DNA of 64,000 nucleotides from Sneathiella sedimenti (GTDB taxonomy: Bacteria; Pseudomonadota; Alphaproteobacteria; Sneathiellales; Sneathiellaceae), in the NCBI RefSeq assembly GCF_017313765.1, contig NZ_JAFLNC010000003.1, positions 124,001 through 188,000 on the forward strand, given 5' to 3'. Every line of letters starts with the position of its first letter. The first letter of the stretch is position 1. Positions 50,728-60,348 of the stretch are shown piece by piece. Below the pieces are notes generated by a model that worked only from the letters and a program-made list of their open reading frames with translations, did not search any database and was not told the origin of the DNA. Made by a program: the position numbers and the translations under genes.

Positions 50728-51534
50728 ATGGCAGAACAGGTTTATTACATTCCCCATGGTGGTGGCCCATTGCCAATAATGGGTGACGATAGCCACAAAG
50801 GTATCATTGACTTGATGCGAGGCATGGAGGATGAGGTTGAAGGTAGCCGCGCAATCATATTGGTGACGGCGCATTGGGAAGGGCAGGTTGTTCTTCTTTC
50901 CGGAGCCGCTAAGCCGCCGTTACTGTTTGACTATTATAACTTTCCGCCGGAGACATACAGGTATAACTATCCCGCATCCGGTGCCCCCGCCCTTGCCCAG
51001 GAAGCGAGCGCACTACTGAGCGCTGCGAGCATCGATAATCAGATTGATACTGAACGGGGTTTTGATCACGGAACATTTGTGCCCATGATGCTCATTCGGC
51101 CGTCGGCGGATATACCGATCCTGCAGATGTCCCTGTTGGCATCCCTCCACCCTAATGCACATATCAAGATAGGGCTGGCTCTCAGCCCATTGGTGAAACA
51201 AGGTGTTACAATTATCGGGTCCGGCCTGAGTTTTCACAATCTGGGGGCCATGCTTGGCGGGCAAATGCCTAACCGATCTGAAGACGAACTATTTGATGCC
51301 TGGCTCAATGACACATTGGTTGGGCCCGGCTTTTCCAACGCCGAACGGACCACCAATCTTGTCAACTGGAGCAAGGGACCAGGCGCCAGATTTTGTCATC
51401 CTCGAGAAGAACATTTACTCCCGCTGCATGTTTGCTTCGGCGCCGCGTCCGGAGCGAACCTTGAAGGTAAAAACATCTATCGTGACAAGTTGCTGGGCTT
51501 CCACGTGTCCGGGTTTCGCTGGTCCGTCAATTAA
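50728..51534 (+). CDS. LigB/DODA-type extradiol ring-cleavage dioxygenase
   Basis: A 268-residue class III extradiol dioxygenase, DODA type (YgiD-like). The iron-binding histidines are in YYIPHGGGPLP near the N-terminus and ILVTAHWEGQV near residue 47, with GFDHGTFVPMMLI near residue 111 carrying the catalytic histidine; PILQMSLLASLHPNAHIKIG and GSGLSFHNL follow. These motifs fit the LigB fold with no separate alpha subunit. The substrate would be a catechol derivative such as protocatechuate, gallate or DOPA. It stands alone, divergent from the ureide operon and ending 22 bp from the converging phn operon. Confidence 0.86.
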   Translation: MAEQVYYIPHGGGPLPIMGDDSHKGIIDLMRGMEDEVEGSRAIILVTAHWEGQVVLLSGAAKPPLLFDYYNFPPETYRYNYPASGAPALAQEASALLSAASIDNQIDTERGFDHGTFVPMMLIRPSADIPILQMSLLASLHPNAHIKIGLALSPLVKQGVTIIGSGLSFHNLGAMLGGQMPNRSEDELFDAWLNDTLVGPGFSNAERTTNLVNWSKGPGARFCHPREEHLLPLHVCFGAASGANLEGKNIYRDKLLGFHVSGFRWSVN

Positions 51535-51556
51535 TAAGGCTATTCCGGCTGGTGTA

Positions 51557-52375
51557 CTAAATCAGGCTATGGCGGACTTTAGCGGATACCCACTCGCTGA
51601 TCATCACGGTCACAAGGATCACGATGAAGATTGTCGTTACCTGTCCCCAGGCAAGTACATTGATAGATGCTTGAAGTTTTAGGCCGAGGCCGCCGGCACC
51701 AACCAAACCCAGCACGGTGGACTCACGTATATTGATATCCCAGCGAAAAACCGTAATCCCGGCAAAAGCAGGCATAATCTGTGGCGTGATACCATAATCA
51801 AGGCGTTGCATTGCCGACGCTCCCGTCGCGTTGATTGCCTCAATCTGGGTTTCGTCAATTTCTTCGATCGCCTCATATAACAGTTTGGCAATAAACCCGA
51901 TGGAGCGGAGCGCAATAGCGATGATACCAGCAAATACCCCTGGGCCGATTACTGCCACCAATAAAAGCCCCCAGATCAACGCATTAATCGACCGCGAGGA
52001 AACGATTATAAATAATGCTACTGGGCGGACAAAACGGATACTGGGCGTCGTGTTGCGTGCCGCGAGAAATGCGACCGGCACGGCCATGACTATCGCCAGC
52101 AATGTTCCCAGCGTCGCGATATTGATGGTATCCCACAATGGGCCCCATAGTTCATTCATATAGTCTAGTTTCGGGGGAAACATGCGCGACCCGATGTCGG
52201 CCGCCTGCCGGGGGGCATCTGCAACAAAATACCAGATAGTGTCTTTTGTCATCACTTGCCAGCAGAAAACGAACAATGCAACAAGCGCCAGCCAGCCGAC
52301 CCACATCAAGAGTCTGGTTTTAGGTGTCCGATGCATCCAGACGGGGGCGCCGGCTTCTGATTTTTTTATCGGCAT
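51557..52375 (-). CDS. phnE: Phosphonate-type ABC transporter permease, PhnE family (second)
   Basis: Inner-membrane permease, 272 residues. ATG 52375 lies one base after the stop of the preceding phnE; a frame eight codons longer would overlap that gene by 23 bp. The binding-protein-dependent transport motif is AINATGASAMQRLDYGITPQIMPAFAG, close to the PhnE EAA loop (quoted LDYGITPQIMPAFAG), and RWDINIRESTVLGLVGAGGLG follows, as in other PhnE. The two permeases form the channel of one importer. No C-P lyase or other phosphonate-degradation gene is near, so the substrate may be phosphonate, phosphite or another oxyanion. Confidence 0.88.
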   Translation of the reverse strand: MPIKKSEAGAPVWMHRTPKTRLLMWVGWLALVALFVFCWQVMTKDTIWYFVADAPRQAADIGSRMFPPKLDYMNELWGPLWDTINIATLGTLLAIVMAVPVAFLAARNTTPSIRFVRPVALFIIVSSRSINALIWGLLLVAVIGPGVFAGIIAIALRSIGFIAKLLYEAIEEIDETQIEAINATGASAMQRLDYGITPQIMPAFAGITVFRWDINIRESTVLGLVGAGGLGLKLQASINVLAWGQVTTIFIVILVTVMISEWVSAKVRHSLI

Positions 52376-52376
52376 G

Positions 52377-53189
52377 TTATTGCACCCATTTTCGTACATA
52401 ACCCGAACTATATTCTGCCACCATTACAATCAGGATGATGACTATGAGGATCGCACCGGCAGTATCATACTCATACCGGTCAATGGCGGTGTTGAGGGTC
52501 GCCCCTATGCCGCCGGCCCCGACAATTCCAATCACGGCGGACTCCCGGAAATTGATATCAAGACGATAGAGAGACAGGCCAATCAGTCGCGGCATTACCT
52601 GCGGCTGGATCGCATAATTGACGACCTGCCACCATCCGCCGCCGGTCGCCCCGATAGCCTCGGTTTGGGATTCGTCAATGTCCTCTATATCCTCCGCCAG
52701 CAACTTGGATAAGAACCCGATGGTTGCAAAGCTAAGCGTTAGAAAGCCCGCAAATGGGCCGAAGCCAAACATTGCAACGAACAGTATTGCGATGATAATT
52801 TCCTGGAAACTGCGTGAAATTGTGATAATTCCCCGGCAAATAGCGTAAACCGGGGCCGGTGCTATATTGCGGGCTGCCCCGATGCCGATCGGTACTGAGA
52901 TTAGAATACCCACCACGGTTGAGGTCACCGTCATGGTCAGGCTTTCCTGCATGCCGATCAAGATGTCGCCCCAGCGCGACGTAAAATCGGGGACAAGGAA
53001 CCCTTGGACAAATCGCCAGCCCCGATCGAGCCCTTCCCAAACGCGCGCCCAATTTACGGGCACAGTAGAAACGGCGAGAGCAAGATAAATCAACGCAGCT
53101 GTATAAAGGCCCCAACGAGTCAAAGGGTTCTTGATAAAGGGTTGTTTTCGCCAGATGCGCGGTGCTGCCGACGCGTTTTCCACAGTCAT
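52377..53189 (-). CDS. phnE: Phosphonate-type ABC transporter permease, PhnE family (first)
   Basis: Inner-membrane permease of 270 residues, about six helices. The coupling loop reads [28 protein letters not shown], where the PhnE pattern [11 protein letters not shown] is clear, and [21 protein letters not shown] follows. The start overlaps the phnC stop by 4 bp and the end nearly meets the next permease. Two different phnE genes in tandem are common in alphaproteobacterial phnCDE operons and make a heterodimer. Confidence 0.88.
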   Translation of the reverse strand: MTVENASAAPRIWRKQPFIKNPLTRWGLYTAALIYLALAVSTVPVNWARVWEGLDRGWRFVQGFLVPDFTSRWGDILIGMQESLTMTVTSTVVGILISVPIGIGAARNIAPAPVYAICRGIITISRSFQEIIIAILFVAMFGFGPFAGFLTLSFATIGFLSKLLAEDIEDIDESQTEAIGATGGGWWQVVNYAIQPQVMPRLIGLSLYRLDINFRESAVIGIVGAGGIGATLNTAIDRYEYDTAGAILIVIILIVMVAEYSSGYVRKWVQ

Positions 53190-54010
53190 ACCAACTCCGC
53201 CGGTGCTTCTTTTATCAGGCGCGCTGAACGACCATCCTCGCCATCGTCTTGGTCGCCGCGCATGGTCGTCCAGTCTTCTTCACCATAGATGCGGGTCAGA
53301 ACACTTTCTGTCAGTTCAGACGGCGGGCCATCAAAGACCAATTCACCATCCTGCAACCCGAGAATGCGATCGACAAAGGCTTGCGCCAGCGGCACATCAT
53401 GAATGTTAATGATGGTCGGCAAATTACGCTCACGACAGATTTCCGTGATCAGGCGCATTATCTGGCGCGATGTTTTCGGATCGAGGCTCGCCGTAGGTTC
53501 ATCAATCAGTAACAATTCCGGATCCTGTTCGAGCGCGCGCGCGATGCCAACGCGTTGGCGCTGTCCGCCCGACAGAGCATCTGCGCGCTTGTCCGCATGA
53601 TCGGACAGTCCAACACGCTCCAGCAGGGCAAAGGCCTTATCAACATCCGCCTGGGGAAATCGGCGGGTAAAGCTTTGCCAGAAAGAGACATAGCCCAGCC
53701 GTCCCGAGAGCACATTTTCCATTACGCTCAGGCGTTCAACCAGTGCAAATTCCTGAAAAATCATACCGATGCGACGACGAGCCCGCTTCAAATCTCCTCG
53801 GCCGAGTTGTGTGATGTTCAGGTCGTTCAAGAAAACATTACCGTCGGTTGGTTCAACCAGGCGGTTTACGCAACGGATCAGGGTTGATTTTCCTGCGCCA
53901 GACGGGCCTATTAACCCGACAACTTCGCCAGCAGGCACAGAAAACGAGACGCCTTTCAACGCCTCGTCCCCGGTCCGATAACGTTTCCGCAGATTTTCAA
54001 CGCGGAGCAT
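53186..54010 (-). CDS. phnC: Phosphonate-type ABC transporter ATP-binding protein, PhnC family
   Basis: ATPase of 274 residues. Walker [10 protein letters not shown] lies at residues 36-44, signature [15 protein letters not shown] is canonical, Walker B is [13 protein letters not shown] and the H-loop is IINIHDV. The segment [23 protein letters not shown] is characteristic of PhnC (quoted from [14 protein letters not shown]). A C-terminal tail of about 30 acidic residues follows the ATPase core. It begins 34 bp after phnD and overlaps phnE by 4 bp. Confidence 0.9.
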   Translation of the reverse strand: MLRVENLRKRYRTGDEALKGVSFSVPAGEVVGLIGPSGAGKSTLIRCVNRLVEPTDGNVFLNDLNITQLGRGDLKRARRRIGMIFQEFALVERLSVMENVLSGRLGYVSFWQSFTRRFPQADVDKAFALLERVGLSDHADKRADALSGGQRQRVGIARALEQDPELLLIDEPTASLDPKTSRQIMRLITEICRERNLPTIINIHDVPLAQAFVDRILGLQDGELVFDGPPSELTESVLTRIYGEEDWTTMRGDQDDGEDGRSARLIKEAPAELV

Positions 54011-54044
54011 ACGCTACCTCACAGTCTTAAGTATTAAAATGCCA

Positions 54045-55007
54045 TTATTGGCAGTCATAGGAAACGTCGTTGGCAGCGTCAATCTTGCGAATTACTTCCC
54101 AATGCTTCTTGAATGTAATTGGAATGAATTTCGCCTCGCCGGACTTGGAAAATTCTTCCTGCAGAGCAGATCCTTCCCAGTCGTAACTGAAGAATGCGGA
54201 CTTGATTTTCTCCTGCAACTCGGGCTTCAGGTTATAAACAACGCCGTAACCGGTAGTTGGAAAGGTTTGGGATTTATAGATAGTGCTGACCTGATCGCTC
54301 TTGATTACGTCGCGCAATATCATCCGGTTCAAGACGGAGTTTGCAATTGCAGCAGCAGGATAATCCTTATTGGCAACGCCTAAAATTGAGTTGTCATGCT
54401 TGCCTGAAAAAACCGCTTCGAAATCTTGGCCCGCTTTCATGCCAAATTCACTGGCCAGCAGTGCCGAAGGTGCCTTGAAGCCGGAATTAGAGGTTTCCGA
54501 CGTAAAGGCCAGTTTCTTTCCCTTGATATCTTCGACTTTTTCAATTCCAGATCCGGGGTAAGTAATGATCTCCATTTCGTAGCCAAAGCTATCATCTTCC
54601 CGCGCCATCATGGCGAATGATTTGAAGCCCGCGCAGGCAACAGCAATCGGGTTGGAACCGGTGTTGAAACCAGCTATATGCAGTCGGCCTGCCCGCATGG
54701 CTTCAAGCTGTGCCGCATTTGACTGAACAGGAAAGAACTGTACTTTCTTGCCCGTGACTTCTTCCATATGTTTCAGAAAGCCGTCCCAAACCTTGGCATA
54801 GACGGCAGGATCTTCTACCGGTGTATAAGCAAAAATAAGGGTATCAGGGTCAATCTGCATCGCGGGATCAGTTGGTGTATCCGCAGTTAAATCACCGTCC
54901 GTATCGGTAAAACGGGAATCGAGCGTGAATGCGGCCTGTGCGCCGGTAGACGCCGCAATTGTCAGTGCAGCAACAGCAAAAACCTTGCCGAGTAATTTTA
55001 GAGCCAT
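54045..55007 (-). CDS. phnD: Phosphonate-type ABC transporter substrate-binding protein, PhnD family
   Basis: Periplasmic binding protein of 320 residues, with signal peptide (KLLGKVFAVAALTIAAST, cleaved after AQA near residue 25). The PhnD core is visible from LIFAYTPVEDPAVYAKVWDG, in which the family has the solvent-exposed cap, to LEAMRAGRLHIAGFNTGSNP (quoted AMRAGRLHIAGFNTG) and FTSETSNSGFKAPS. At residues about 31-43 there is an unusual acidic insert, FTDTDGDLTADTPTDP, like a calcium-binding DxDxDG loop. A GGAGG ribosome site precedes the start. It heads phnDCEE. Confidence 0.88.
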   Translation of the reverse strand: MALKLLGKVFAVAALTIAASTGAQAAFTLDSRFTDTDGDLTADTPTDPAMQIDPDTLIFAYTPVEDPAVYAKVWDGFLKHMEEVTGKKVQFFPVQSNAAQLEAMRAGRLHIAGFNTGSNPIAVACAGFKSFAMMAREDDSFGYEMEIITYPGSGIEKVEDIKGKKLAFTSETSNSGFKAPSALLASEFGMKAGQDFEAVFSGKHDNSILGVANKDYPAAAIANSVLNRMILRDVIKSDQVSTIYKSQTFPTTGYGVVYNLKPELQEKIKSAFFSYDWEGSALQEEFSKSGEAKFIPITFKKHWEVIRKIDAANDVSYDCQ

Positions 55008-55461
55008 CTATTTCCTCCATGTATTTAAGAATGTAATTGCAAATTACTGTTCTTAGGTTCCCCCAATTACATTGCGAGAGGACTGTAGGGTTTGCATTAA
55101 CGAAAATCCCGTGAAGGTTTTGTTACGTCAATGTTTGGCCTTTAAAATAATCAGGCGCCTTGCCTCCCGAAAAGGCGCTAGAAGCGACTCATTTTCTCCC
55201 TGTTCAGAACAACCGCGCTGGTGATTTTCCTGCTTTCTCGCGCGCGTATGGTTTTAAGCCATAAAACATTAGCTTAACATGGTTTAATATTCCGCAGCAA
55301 CAAACGATGATTAAGTTCAGGCGTGTCCAGTTGAGAGGGATCAGTTGGGAAATTTTGTTATTTCCCGGTTAAAGACATGCACGTCAGAAATTTTCCGGCA
55401 GGATTGAGTGTTCGTATGCGGATTTTTTGGAAGTAAAAGGGATTAGGCGGTCGCAACTGTC
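55008..55461. other. Intergenic region between ectR and phnD
   Basis: About 450 bp on the 3' side of ectR with no gene or clear hairpin. It should carry the phnD promoter on the minus strand. Confidence 0.4.
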
Positions 55462-55950
55462 TTACTTGGTACCTGTTTCATGAGCGTGAACTTCCCCCAA
55501 TTGCAGGAGTGGCGCCGCGTCAATGTCCGACGCATCCAGCATAGCGGCTACTCGCTGAAGGGAGGCAATCATCATCGATTTTTCCCAAACCTCCAAGGGC
55601 TCAAACTCTTCCGCGAAACGCTGATGCAACGCCTCGGGCGCCTGGGCTAGAACCTCCAGCCCGCGTTCCGTGAGGCTTACAAAGACCTTTCGTTTGTCGG
55701 TAACCCCTTTTTTCCGGCGAACAAAACCCATGGTTTCAAGCCGGCTGACAATCATGGTCACCGTTGCCTGAGCCATATGCACCTGAGCCGTAATCTCGCC
55801 AACTGTGAGTTCGGGTGATTCTTCGAGCGCCTGGAGGACAATCAATTGCGATGTCTTAAGGCCTGTCGCAATACGCAGCGCTTTTCCGTGCAATTCCGTC
55901 GCCCGCAATATCTTGCGAATAGAGACAAGTGCTTCGTTGAGTTGATCCAT
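55462..55950 (-). CDS. ectR: MarR-family regulator of the ectoine operon, EctR-like
   Basis: A 162-residue MarR-type regulator. ATG 55950, behind AGGA, is chosen; a frame 25 codons longer exists but its extra N-terminus is not family-like. The winged helix includes LTVGEITAQVHMAQATVTMIVSRLETMGFVRR (quoted VGEITAQVHMAQATVTMIVS), followed by the wing KGVTDKRKVFVSLTERG. It is divergent from ectA, the layout of EctR1 in halotolerant methylotrophs, where the protein represses ectABC-ask. It likely binds between 56026 and 56240. Confidence 0.85.
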   Translation of the reverse strand: MDQLNEALVSIRKILRATELHGKALRIATGLKTSQLIVLQALEESPELTVGEITAQVHMAQATVTMIVSRLETMGFVRRKKGVTDKRKVFVSLTERGLEVLAQAPEALHQRFAEEFEPLEVWEKSMMIASLQRVAAMLDASDIDAAPLLQLGEVHAHETGTK

Positions 55951-56154
55951 GCCCGATATCCTGTGCAACGTTCTGGCACTAAAAGGGAAAGATACATAGC
56001 TCAAAAACGCTGAAACATCTTCCACAAATTATGCTGTAGCGAAATTTCAATCAAATATCAATGTAATTTTGTTTTTACCTGACAATGCAATCGGCGAAAT
56101 AATTAGATTTTAGGGCGCTGCGGGAAAATAAAATATTAATTTTTAATGGCTTGG

Positions 56155-56183
56155 TTGACATTTGGGGCGCGACTGTCTATGTC
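56155..56183 (+). promoter_or_regulatory. Likely promoter of the ectABC-ask operon
   Basis: TTGACA at 56155-56160 is a perfect -35 box, followed after 17 nt by TATGTC at 56178-56183 as a fair -10 box. Transcription would start about 50 nt before ectA. The region upstream (56040-56150) is AT-rich. EctR is expected to bind here. Confidence 0.6.
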
Positions 56184-56240
56184 ATACGCAAGAAAATTAT
56201 ATCGTTAATTGATATATTAATAAAAGGGAAATTCAGTACA

Positions 56241-56783
56241 ATGAGTGCAATGAAAGATCGTGATCCGGAAATTATACTCAGGCGACCGTCTCCCGAAGAT
56301 GGAGTTGCGATTAATGAACTGGTGGAGAGGTGCAAGCCTCTCGATGAAAACTCGGTCTATTGTAATCTGCTGCAATGTTCTCACTTTAGTGAAACCAGCG
56401 CGCTTACGGAAATCAATGGTGAGGTGGTTGGATTTGTATCCGGCTATATGATTCCGGAAGACGAGGAAAGCCTGTTTATCTGGCAGGTCGCGGTGGCGCC
56501 CGAAGCAAGGGGACTTTCCCTTGGTAAGCGCATGATTTTCGATATCCTGCATCGCTCCTCTGCGAAGAAGGTAAAATATATCAAGACGACGATTACGCCG
56601 GACAATAAGGCCTCTCACGGAGTCTTTAAATCGATAGCCCGTGAAATGGGCGCAGATGTCGACCAAGACGTCTTGTTCGACGAGGAAGAGCATTTCGATG
56701 GTCAGCAGGAAACGGAAATGCTCTGGAATATCGGGCCGTTCAAGCGAGCGGACATAATGTCGGCTCTCTCCAGCGCAGCGTAA
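56241..56783 (+). CDS. ectA: L-2,4-diaminobutyrate acetyltransferase EctA
   Basis: A 180-residue GNAT enzyme that acetylates L-2,4-diaminobutyrate, the second step of ectoine synthesis from aspartate semialdehyde. The start is ATG 56241, matching the usual length; the frame is open 30 codons upstream. Family motifs are ILRRPSPEDGVAINELVERC at the start (quoted RRPSPEDGVAINELV), LDENSVYCNLLQCSHF, GFVSGYMIPE, and the acetyl-CoA loop QVAVAPEARGLSLGKRM. The C-terminal LFDEEEHFDGQQETEMLW is typical of EctA. First gene of the ect operon, 118 bp ahead of ectB. Confidence 0.94.
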   Translation: MSAMKDRDPEIILRRPSPEDGVAINELVERCKPLDENSVYCNLLQCSHFSETSALTEINGEVVGFVSGYMIPEDEESLFIWQVAVAPEARGLSLGKRMIFDILHRSSAKKVKYIKTTITPDNKASHGVFKSIAREMGADVDQDVLFDEEEHFDGQQETEMLWNIGPFKRADIMSALSSAA

Positions 56784-56901
56784 GGCTGGAATACAATTTC
56801 ATCATCTATTGTTGCCAGGTGGAGCTATCCGACAATCGGGTCGCAATGCCCTGGCTCATGAAACGATTACTATTTAACTCAACAACAAAAGTGAGGTTGC
56901 T

Positions 56902-58182
56902 ATCTCTATTTTTGAAAGACGTGAGTCACAAGTTCAAAGTTATGCAAAGTCTTTCCCTGTCGTTTTTGACAAGGCGCAAGGCGCTACCCTAACGGATGAG
57001 AAAGACAATAAATTCATCGATTTTCTTGCTGGTGCGGGTAGTCTGAATTATGGTCATAACGATCCGGACATGCGGGAAGCATTGATCGAGTATTTGGGTT
57101 CCGGTGGGATTACCCACGGCCTTGATATGCACACAAAGGCAAAAGCCGCCTTCTTGAACGCATTTGAACAATACATCCTTGAGCCAAGAAAACTGGATTA
57201 TGTGCTGCAATTTACCGGCCCTACAGGCGCAAACGCCGTTGAGGCCGCGTTGAAGCTCGCCCGCAAAGTCACCGGCCGCAGCAATGTCATCAGCTTTACT
57301 AACGGTTTCCACGGGGTAACACTCGGTGCCCTCGCGACCACTGGAAACGAGCATCACCGCGGCGCCGCAGGCGTAGATATGCCTGGCAGCAGTACAATGC
57401 CGTATGACGGCTATCTCGGTAAGGACTTGGACAGCACGGAATATCTCGATCGCGCCTTGGGCGATCCGTCCAGCGGTGTTGATCTTCCGGCGGCTGTCAT
57501 AGTTGAGTGCGTACAAGGTGAGGGTGGATTAACTGCCGCCCGTATTGACTGGCTGCAAAATCTGGAACAGGTATGCCGTCGCCATGACGTCCTGCTGATC
57601 GTAGATGATATTCAGGCAGGCTGCGGCCGAACGGGAACGTTCTTCAGTTTCGAGCCGGCCGGCATCAAGCCGGATATGGTTACGCTCTCCAAGTCGCTTT
57701 CCGGCTATGGGCTGCCCTTCGCTGTCACGCTCATCAATCGCGACCTCGATATCTGGGAGCCCGGCGAACATAACGGCACGTTTCGCGGAAATAACCATGC
57801 TTTCGTCACGGCGACGGTCGCCCTCGAAAAATTCTGGCAAGATGACAGCTTTGCGAATGGCGTAAAGGACAAGGGCGAAAAACTGCTGAGCGGCTTTAAA
57901 GCAATTCAGGAAAACTATGCCGACCAAGTTGTTGAATTGCGCGGCCGAGGCATGATGCGCGGGATTGTCGTCGAATCCGGCGATCTTGCGAGCCGTATCG
58001 TCGAGGAATCCTTCAAGCGCGGCCTTGTCATCGAGACTTCGGGCGCGCATGGCGAAGTGGTGAAATGTCTCGCCTCCCTCACCATTACGGATAAGGAGCT
58101 GGCCCGTGGTCTTGATATTCTCAATCAGGCGTTTGACGCGGCTATTAACGCAGGAAATTCAAACCTGATCGCTGCCGAGTAA
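56902..58182 (+). CDS. ectB: Diaminobutyrate--2-oxoglutarate aminotransferase EctB, with a non-canonical start
   Basis: PLP aminotransferase of 426 residues that makes L-2,4-diaminobutyrate from aspartate semialdehyde and glutamate, the first step of ectoine synthesis. The conserved N-terminus (SIFERRESQVQSYAKSFPVV) is encoded from 56905, but no ATG, GTG, TTG or CTG occurs in frame between the stop at 56875 and ATG 57070. The likely start is ATC 56902, 5 nt after a GAGG site, giving MSIFE as in other EctB; ATT 56908 is second choice. The PLP lysine is in TLSKSLSGYG and VDDIQAGCGRTG is intact. A start at 57070 would lose 56 conserved residues. This may be a real rare start or a sequence error. 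Confidence 0.9.
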   Translation: MSIFERRESQVQSYAKSFPVVFDKAQGATLTDEKDNKFIDFLAGAGSLNYGHNDPDMREALIEYLGSGGITHGLDMHTKAKAAFLNAFEQYILEPRKLDYVLQFTGPTGANAVEAALKLARKVTGRSNVISFTNGFHGVTLGALATTGNEHHRGAAGVDMPGSSTMPYDGYLGKDLDSTEYLDRALGDPSSGVDLPAAVIVECVQGEGGLTAARIDWLQNLEQVCRRHDVLLIVDDIQAGCGRTGTFFSFEPAGIKPDMVTLSKSLSGYGLPFAVTLINRDLDIWEPGEHNGTFRGNNHAFVTATVALEKFWQDDSFANGVKDKGEKLLSGFKAIQENYADQVVELRGRGMMRGIVVESGDLASRIVEESFKRGLVIETSGAHGEVVKCLASLTITDKELARGLDILNQAFDAAINAGNSNLIAAE

Positions 58183-58220
58183 AGGCACCAGACAGCTAGA
58201 TACTATTTCAGGAGACTATT

Positions 58221-58625
58221 ATGATTGTTCGCACGCTTGAAGAGTGTGAAAACTCTAACCGCACCGTAAAAACCGACACATGGAGAAGCGTTCGCCTTTC
58301 CCTGGCCGATGATGGAATGGGATATTCCTTCCATATCACGACCATCTACGCCGGAACGGAAACGCCAATCTGGTACAAAAACCATTTTGAGACCGTTTAC
58401 TGCATTTCCGGCAATGGCGAAGTGGAAACGGTCAGCGATGGCAAGATCTACAAGATCGAACCTGGTACTGTTTATATTCTGAACAAGAATGATCAGCACC
58501 TGTTGCGTGGTGGTACCGAAGATATGCAGCTTGCCTGTGCCTTCAACCCTCCACTTAACGGCCGCGAAGTCCATGATGAAGATGGCGCCTACAAATTGAA
58601 TGAAGAAGCGCTTCAAAACGCATAA
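58221..58625 (+). CDS. ectC: Ectoine synthase EctC
   Basis: A 134-residue cupin enzyme that cyclises N-gamma-acetyl-L-2,4-diaminobutyrate to ectoine. It begins [17 protein letters not shown], almost the consensus for EctC. The iron-binding cupin core is visible as [19 protein letters not shown], with E and H residues placed as in characterised ectoine synthases, and ends in [12 protein letters not shown]. The ribosome site CAGGAG lies 7 nt upstream, 38 bp after ectB. Confidence 0.95.
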   Translation: MIVRTLEECENSNRTVKTDTWRSVRLSLADDGMGYSFHITTIYAGTETPIWYKNHFETVYCISGNGEVETVSDGKIYKIEPGTVYILNKNDQHLLRGGTEDMQLACAFNPPLNGREVHDEDGAYKLNEEALQNA

Positions 58626-58647
58626 ATGCACGGAAACGGGATAATCT

Positions 58648-60144
58648 ATGACCAGTAAGACAATGCCACCCGCACATAACGGGGAAGCAACCAAGGATCG
58701 CAGGTCGCATTCCGTCCACAAGATAGGCGGAACCTCAATGTCGAATATCGAGGCAGTGTTCGATAACATTCTCATTGGCGGTAGAAAAAATGAAGAGCTC
58801 TATAATCGGATATTCGTCGTCTCCGCTTATGGCGGCATCACTGATCTGTTGCTTGAAAACAAAAAAACGGGTGAGCCGGGCGTGTTCGCGCTTTATGCCG
58901 GCTCGGAGAATGATTGGGCATGGGGTGACGCCCTGTCACGAGTTCAAAGTCGTATGCTGGAAATCAATACCGATGCTTTTGACGATGAGGCGGATCGCAA
59001 GCTTGCTGACCGGTTCGTGCAGGAACGGGTTGAAGGTGTGCGAAGCTGCCTGATCGACCTGCAGCGAATCTGCGGCTATGGACATTTCAAGCTTAAAGAA
59101 CATCTGATGACAGTGCGGGAAATGATTAGCGGCATCGGGGAGGCGCACAGCGCTCATAATACGATGCTGTTGCTGCGCCGTCGTGGCGTGAACGCCGAGT
59201 TTGTTGATCTTTCAGGCTGGCGTGAAAGCGAGAGCATGAGCCTTGAAGATCGCATCCGCGATGCCTTCGTCGATATAGATGTCCAGACCGTGATGCCCAT
59301 CGTCACCGGCTATACCCAGGCTGCAGATGGCCTGATGGGAATATACGGTCGCGGTTATTCTGAAGTAACATTTTCCGCGATTGCCTGCGTTACCAGCGCG
59401 AACGAAGCCGTTATCCACAAGGAATTTCACCTTTCCAGTGCGGATCCACGGATTGTCGGTGCTGACAAGGTGCAACCTATCGGACGGACAAACTATGACG
59501 TTGCAGACCAGCTCTCCAACATGGGGATGGAAGCGATTCATCCTCGCGCGGCAAAAGGCCTTCGGCAGCAGGGTATCCCCCTTCGGATCGTCAATACCTT
59601 TGAGCCAAACCACCCGGGCACTGTGATTGACGAAAGCTGGACGCCGGAGGAGGCCCGCATTGAAATTGTAACCGGTCTTGAAAATGCGTTTGAAATTGAG
59701 GTGTTTGACCAGGACATGGTCGGTATACCGGGGTCCGGTGAGGTTGCGCTAACAGCCTTCCGTCGGTTCAAGGTTCCGCTTGTCAGCTGGAGCATGAATG
59801 CAAATACAATGTCATTCTATGTTTCCGCACCGATGAAACAGGTGCGCCGCGTGATTGAAAACATCCAAAAACATCAGCCCGGCGCGGACATCCAGACCCG
59901 AAAGATCGATATCGTATCGGCAATCGGGGCCAACTTGCGTGCAAAGAACATCCTTGGCGAAGCAATTTCCGCAATTGAGAAATCAAATCTCGACTTGCTT
60001 GCCACGCATGTGTCTGGCCGCGGCGTCGATATCCAGTTTGCCTTCCCGGATGGCAGCTACACGGAAGCGGTCGAGATTCTCCACCAGGCGCTTATCGAGA
60101 ATACGGGGTATGAGCTGATTGATGCCAAAAAAACAGCTGCCTGA
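58648..60144 (+). CDS. ask: Aspartate kinase of the ectoine operon, Ask_Ect
   Basis: Aspartokinase of 498 residues, dedicated to supplying aspartyl phosphate for ectoine. The N-terminal kinase motif is VHKIGGTSMSNIEAVFDNI (quoted KIGGTSMS), and a later segment is VTGYTQAADGLMGIYGRGYSEVTFS (quoted GIYGRGYSEVTFS). Two ACT domains at the C-terminus (VFDQDMVGIPGSGEVAL and IVSAIGANLRAKNILGEAI) differ from those of lysine-sensitive enzymes, in line with Ask_Ect proteins escaping normal feedback. It begins 22 bp after ectC and is the last gene of the operon. No ectD is present. Confidence 0.93.
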   Translation: MTSKTMPPAHNGEATKDRRSHSVHKIGGTSMSNIEAVFDNILIGGRKNEELYNRIFVVSAYGGITDLLLENKKTGEPGVFALYAGSENDWAWGDALSRVQSRMLEINTDAFDDEADRKLADRFVQERVEGVRSCLIDLQRICGYGHFKLKEHLMTVREMISGIGEAHSAHNTMLLLRRRGVNAEFVDLSGWRESESMSLEDRIRDAFVDIDVQTVMPIVTGYTQAADGLMGIYGRGYSEVTFSAIACVTSANEAVIHKEFHLSSADPRIVGADKVQPIGRTNYDVADQLSNMGMEAIHPRAAKGLRQQGIPLRIVNTFEPNHPGTVIDESWTPEEARIEIVTGLENAFEIEVFDQDMVGIPGSGEVALTAFRRFKVPLVSWSMNANTMSFYVSAPMKQVRRVIENIQKHQPGADIQTRKIDIVSAIGANLRAKNILGEAISAIEKSNLDLLATHVSGRGVDIQFAFPDGSYTEAVEILHQALIENTGYELIDAKKTAA

Positions 60145-60348
60145 ATTTTCGTGAAAAAAGAGGCCTGTTGTACAAGCAATGACGCCTCGGCAACGCGCTG
60201 CGACGAATGCTCCATGCGGGACTTTCCGTCCGTATTTAAAGGTTGATTGGAGGGCACTTGGTTTCAGTTTTCGATGATGATGGTTGACAGATGGGATCAA
60301 CAATCGCAGCATCACCTGCATCCAAATTATAAGAACAGGAATAAAAAT

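Noticed and set aside
57070-58182. ectB as a gene starting at ATG 57070
   Set aside because: This start would delete 56 conserved residues that are clearly encoded in frame upstream; no ribosome site precedes it.
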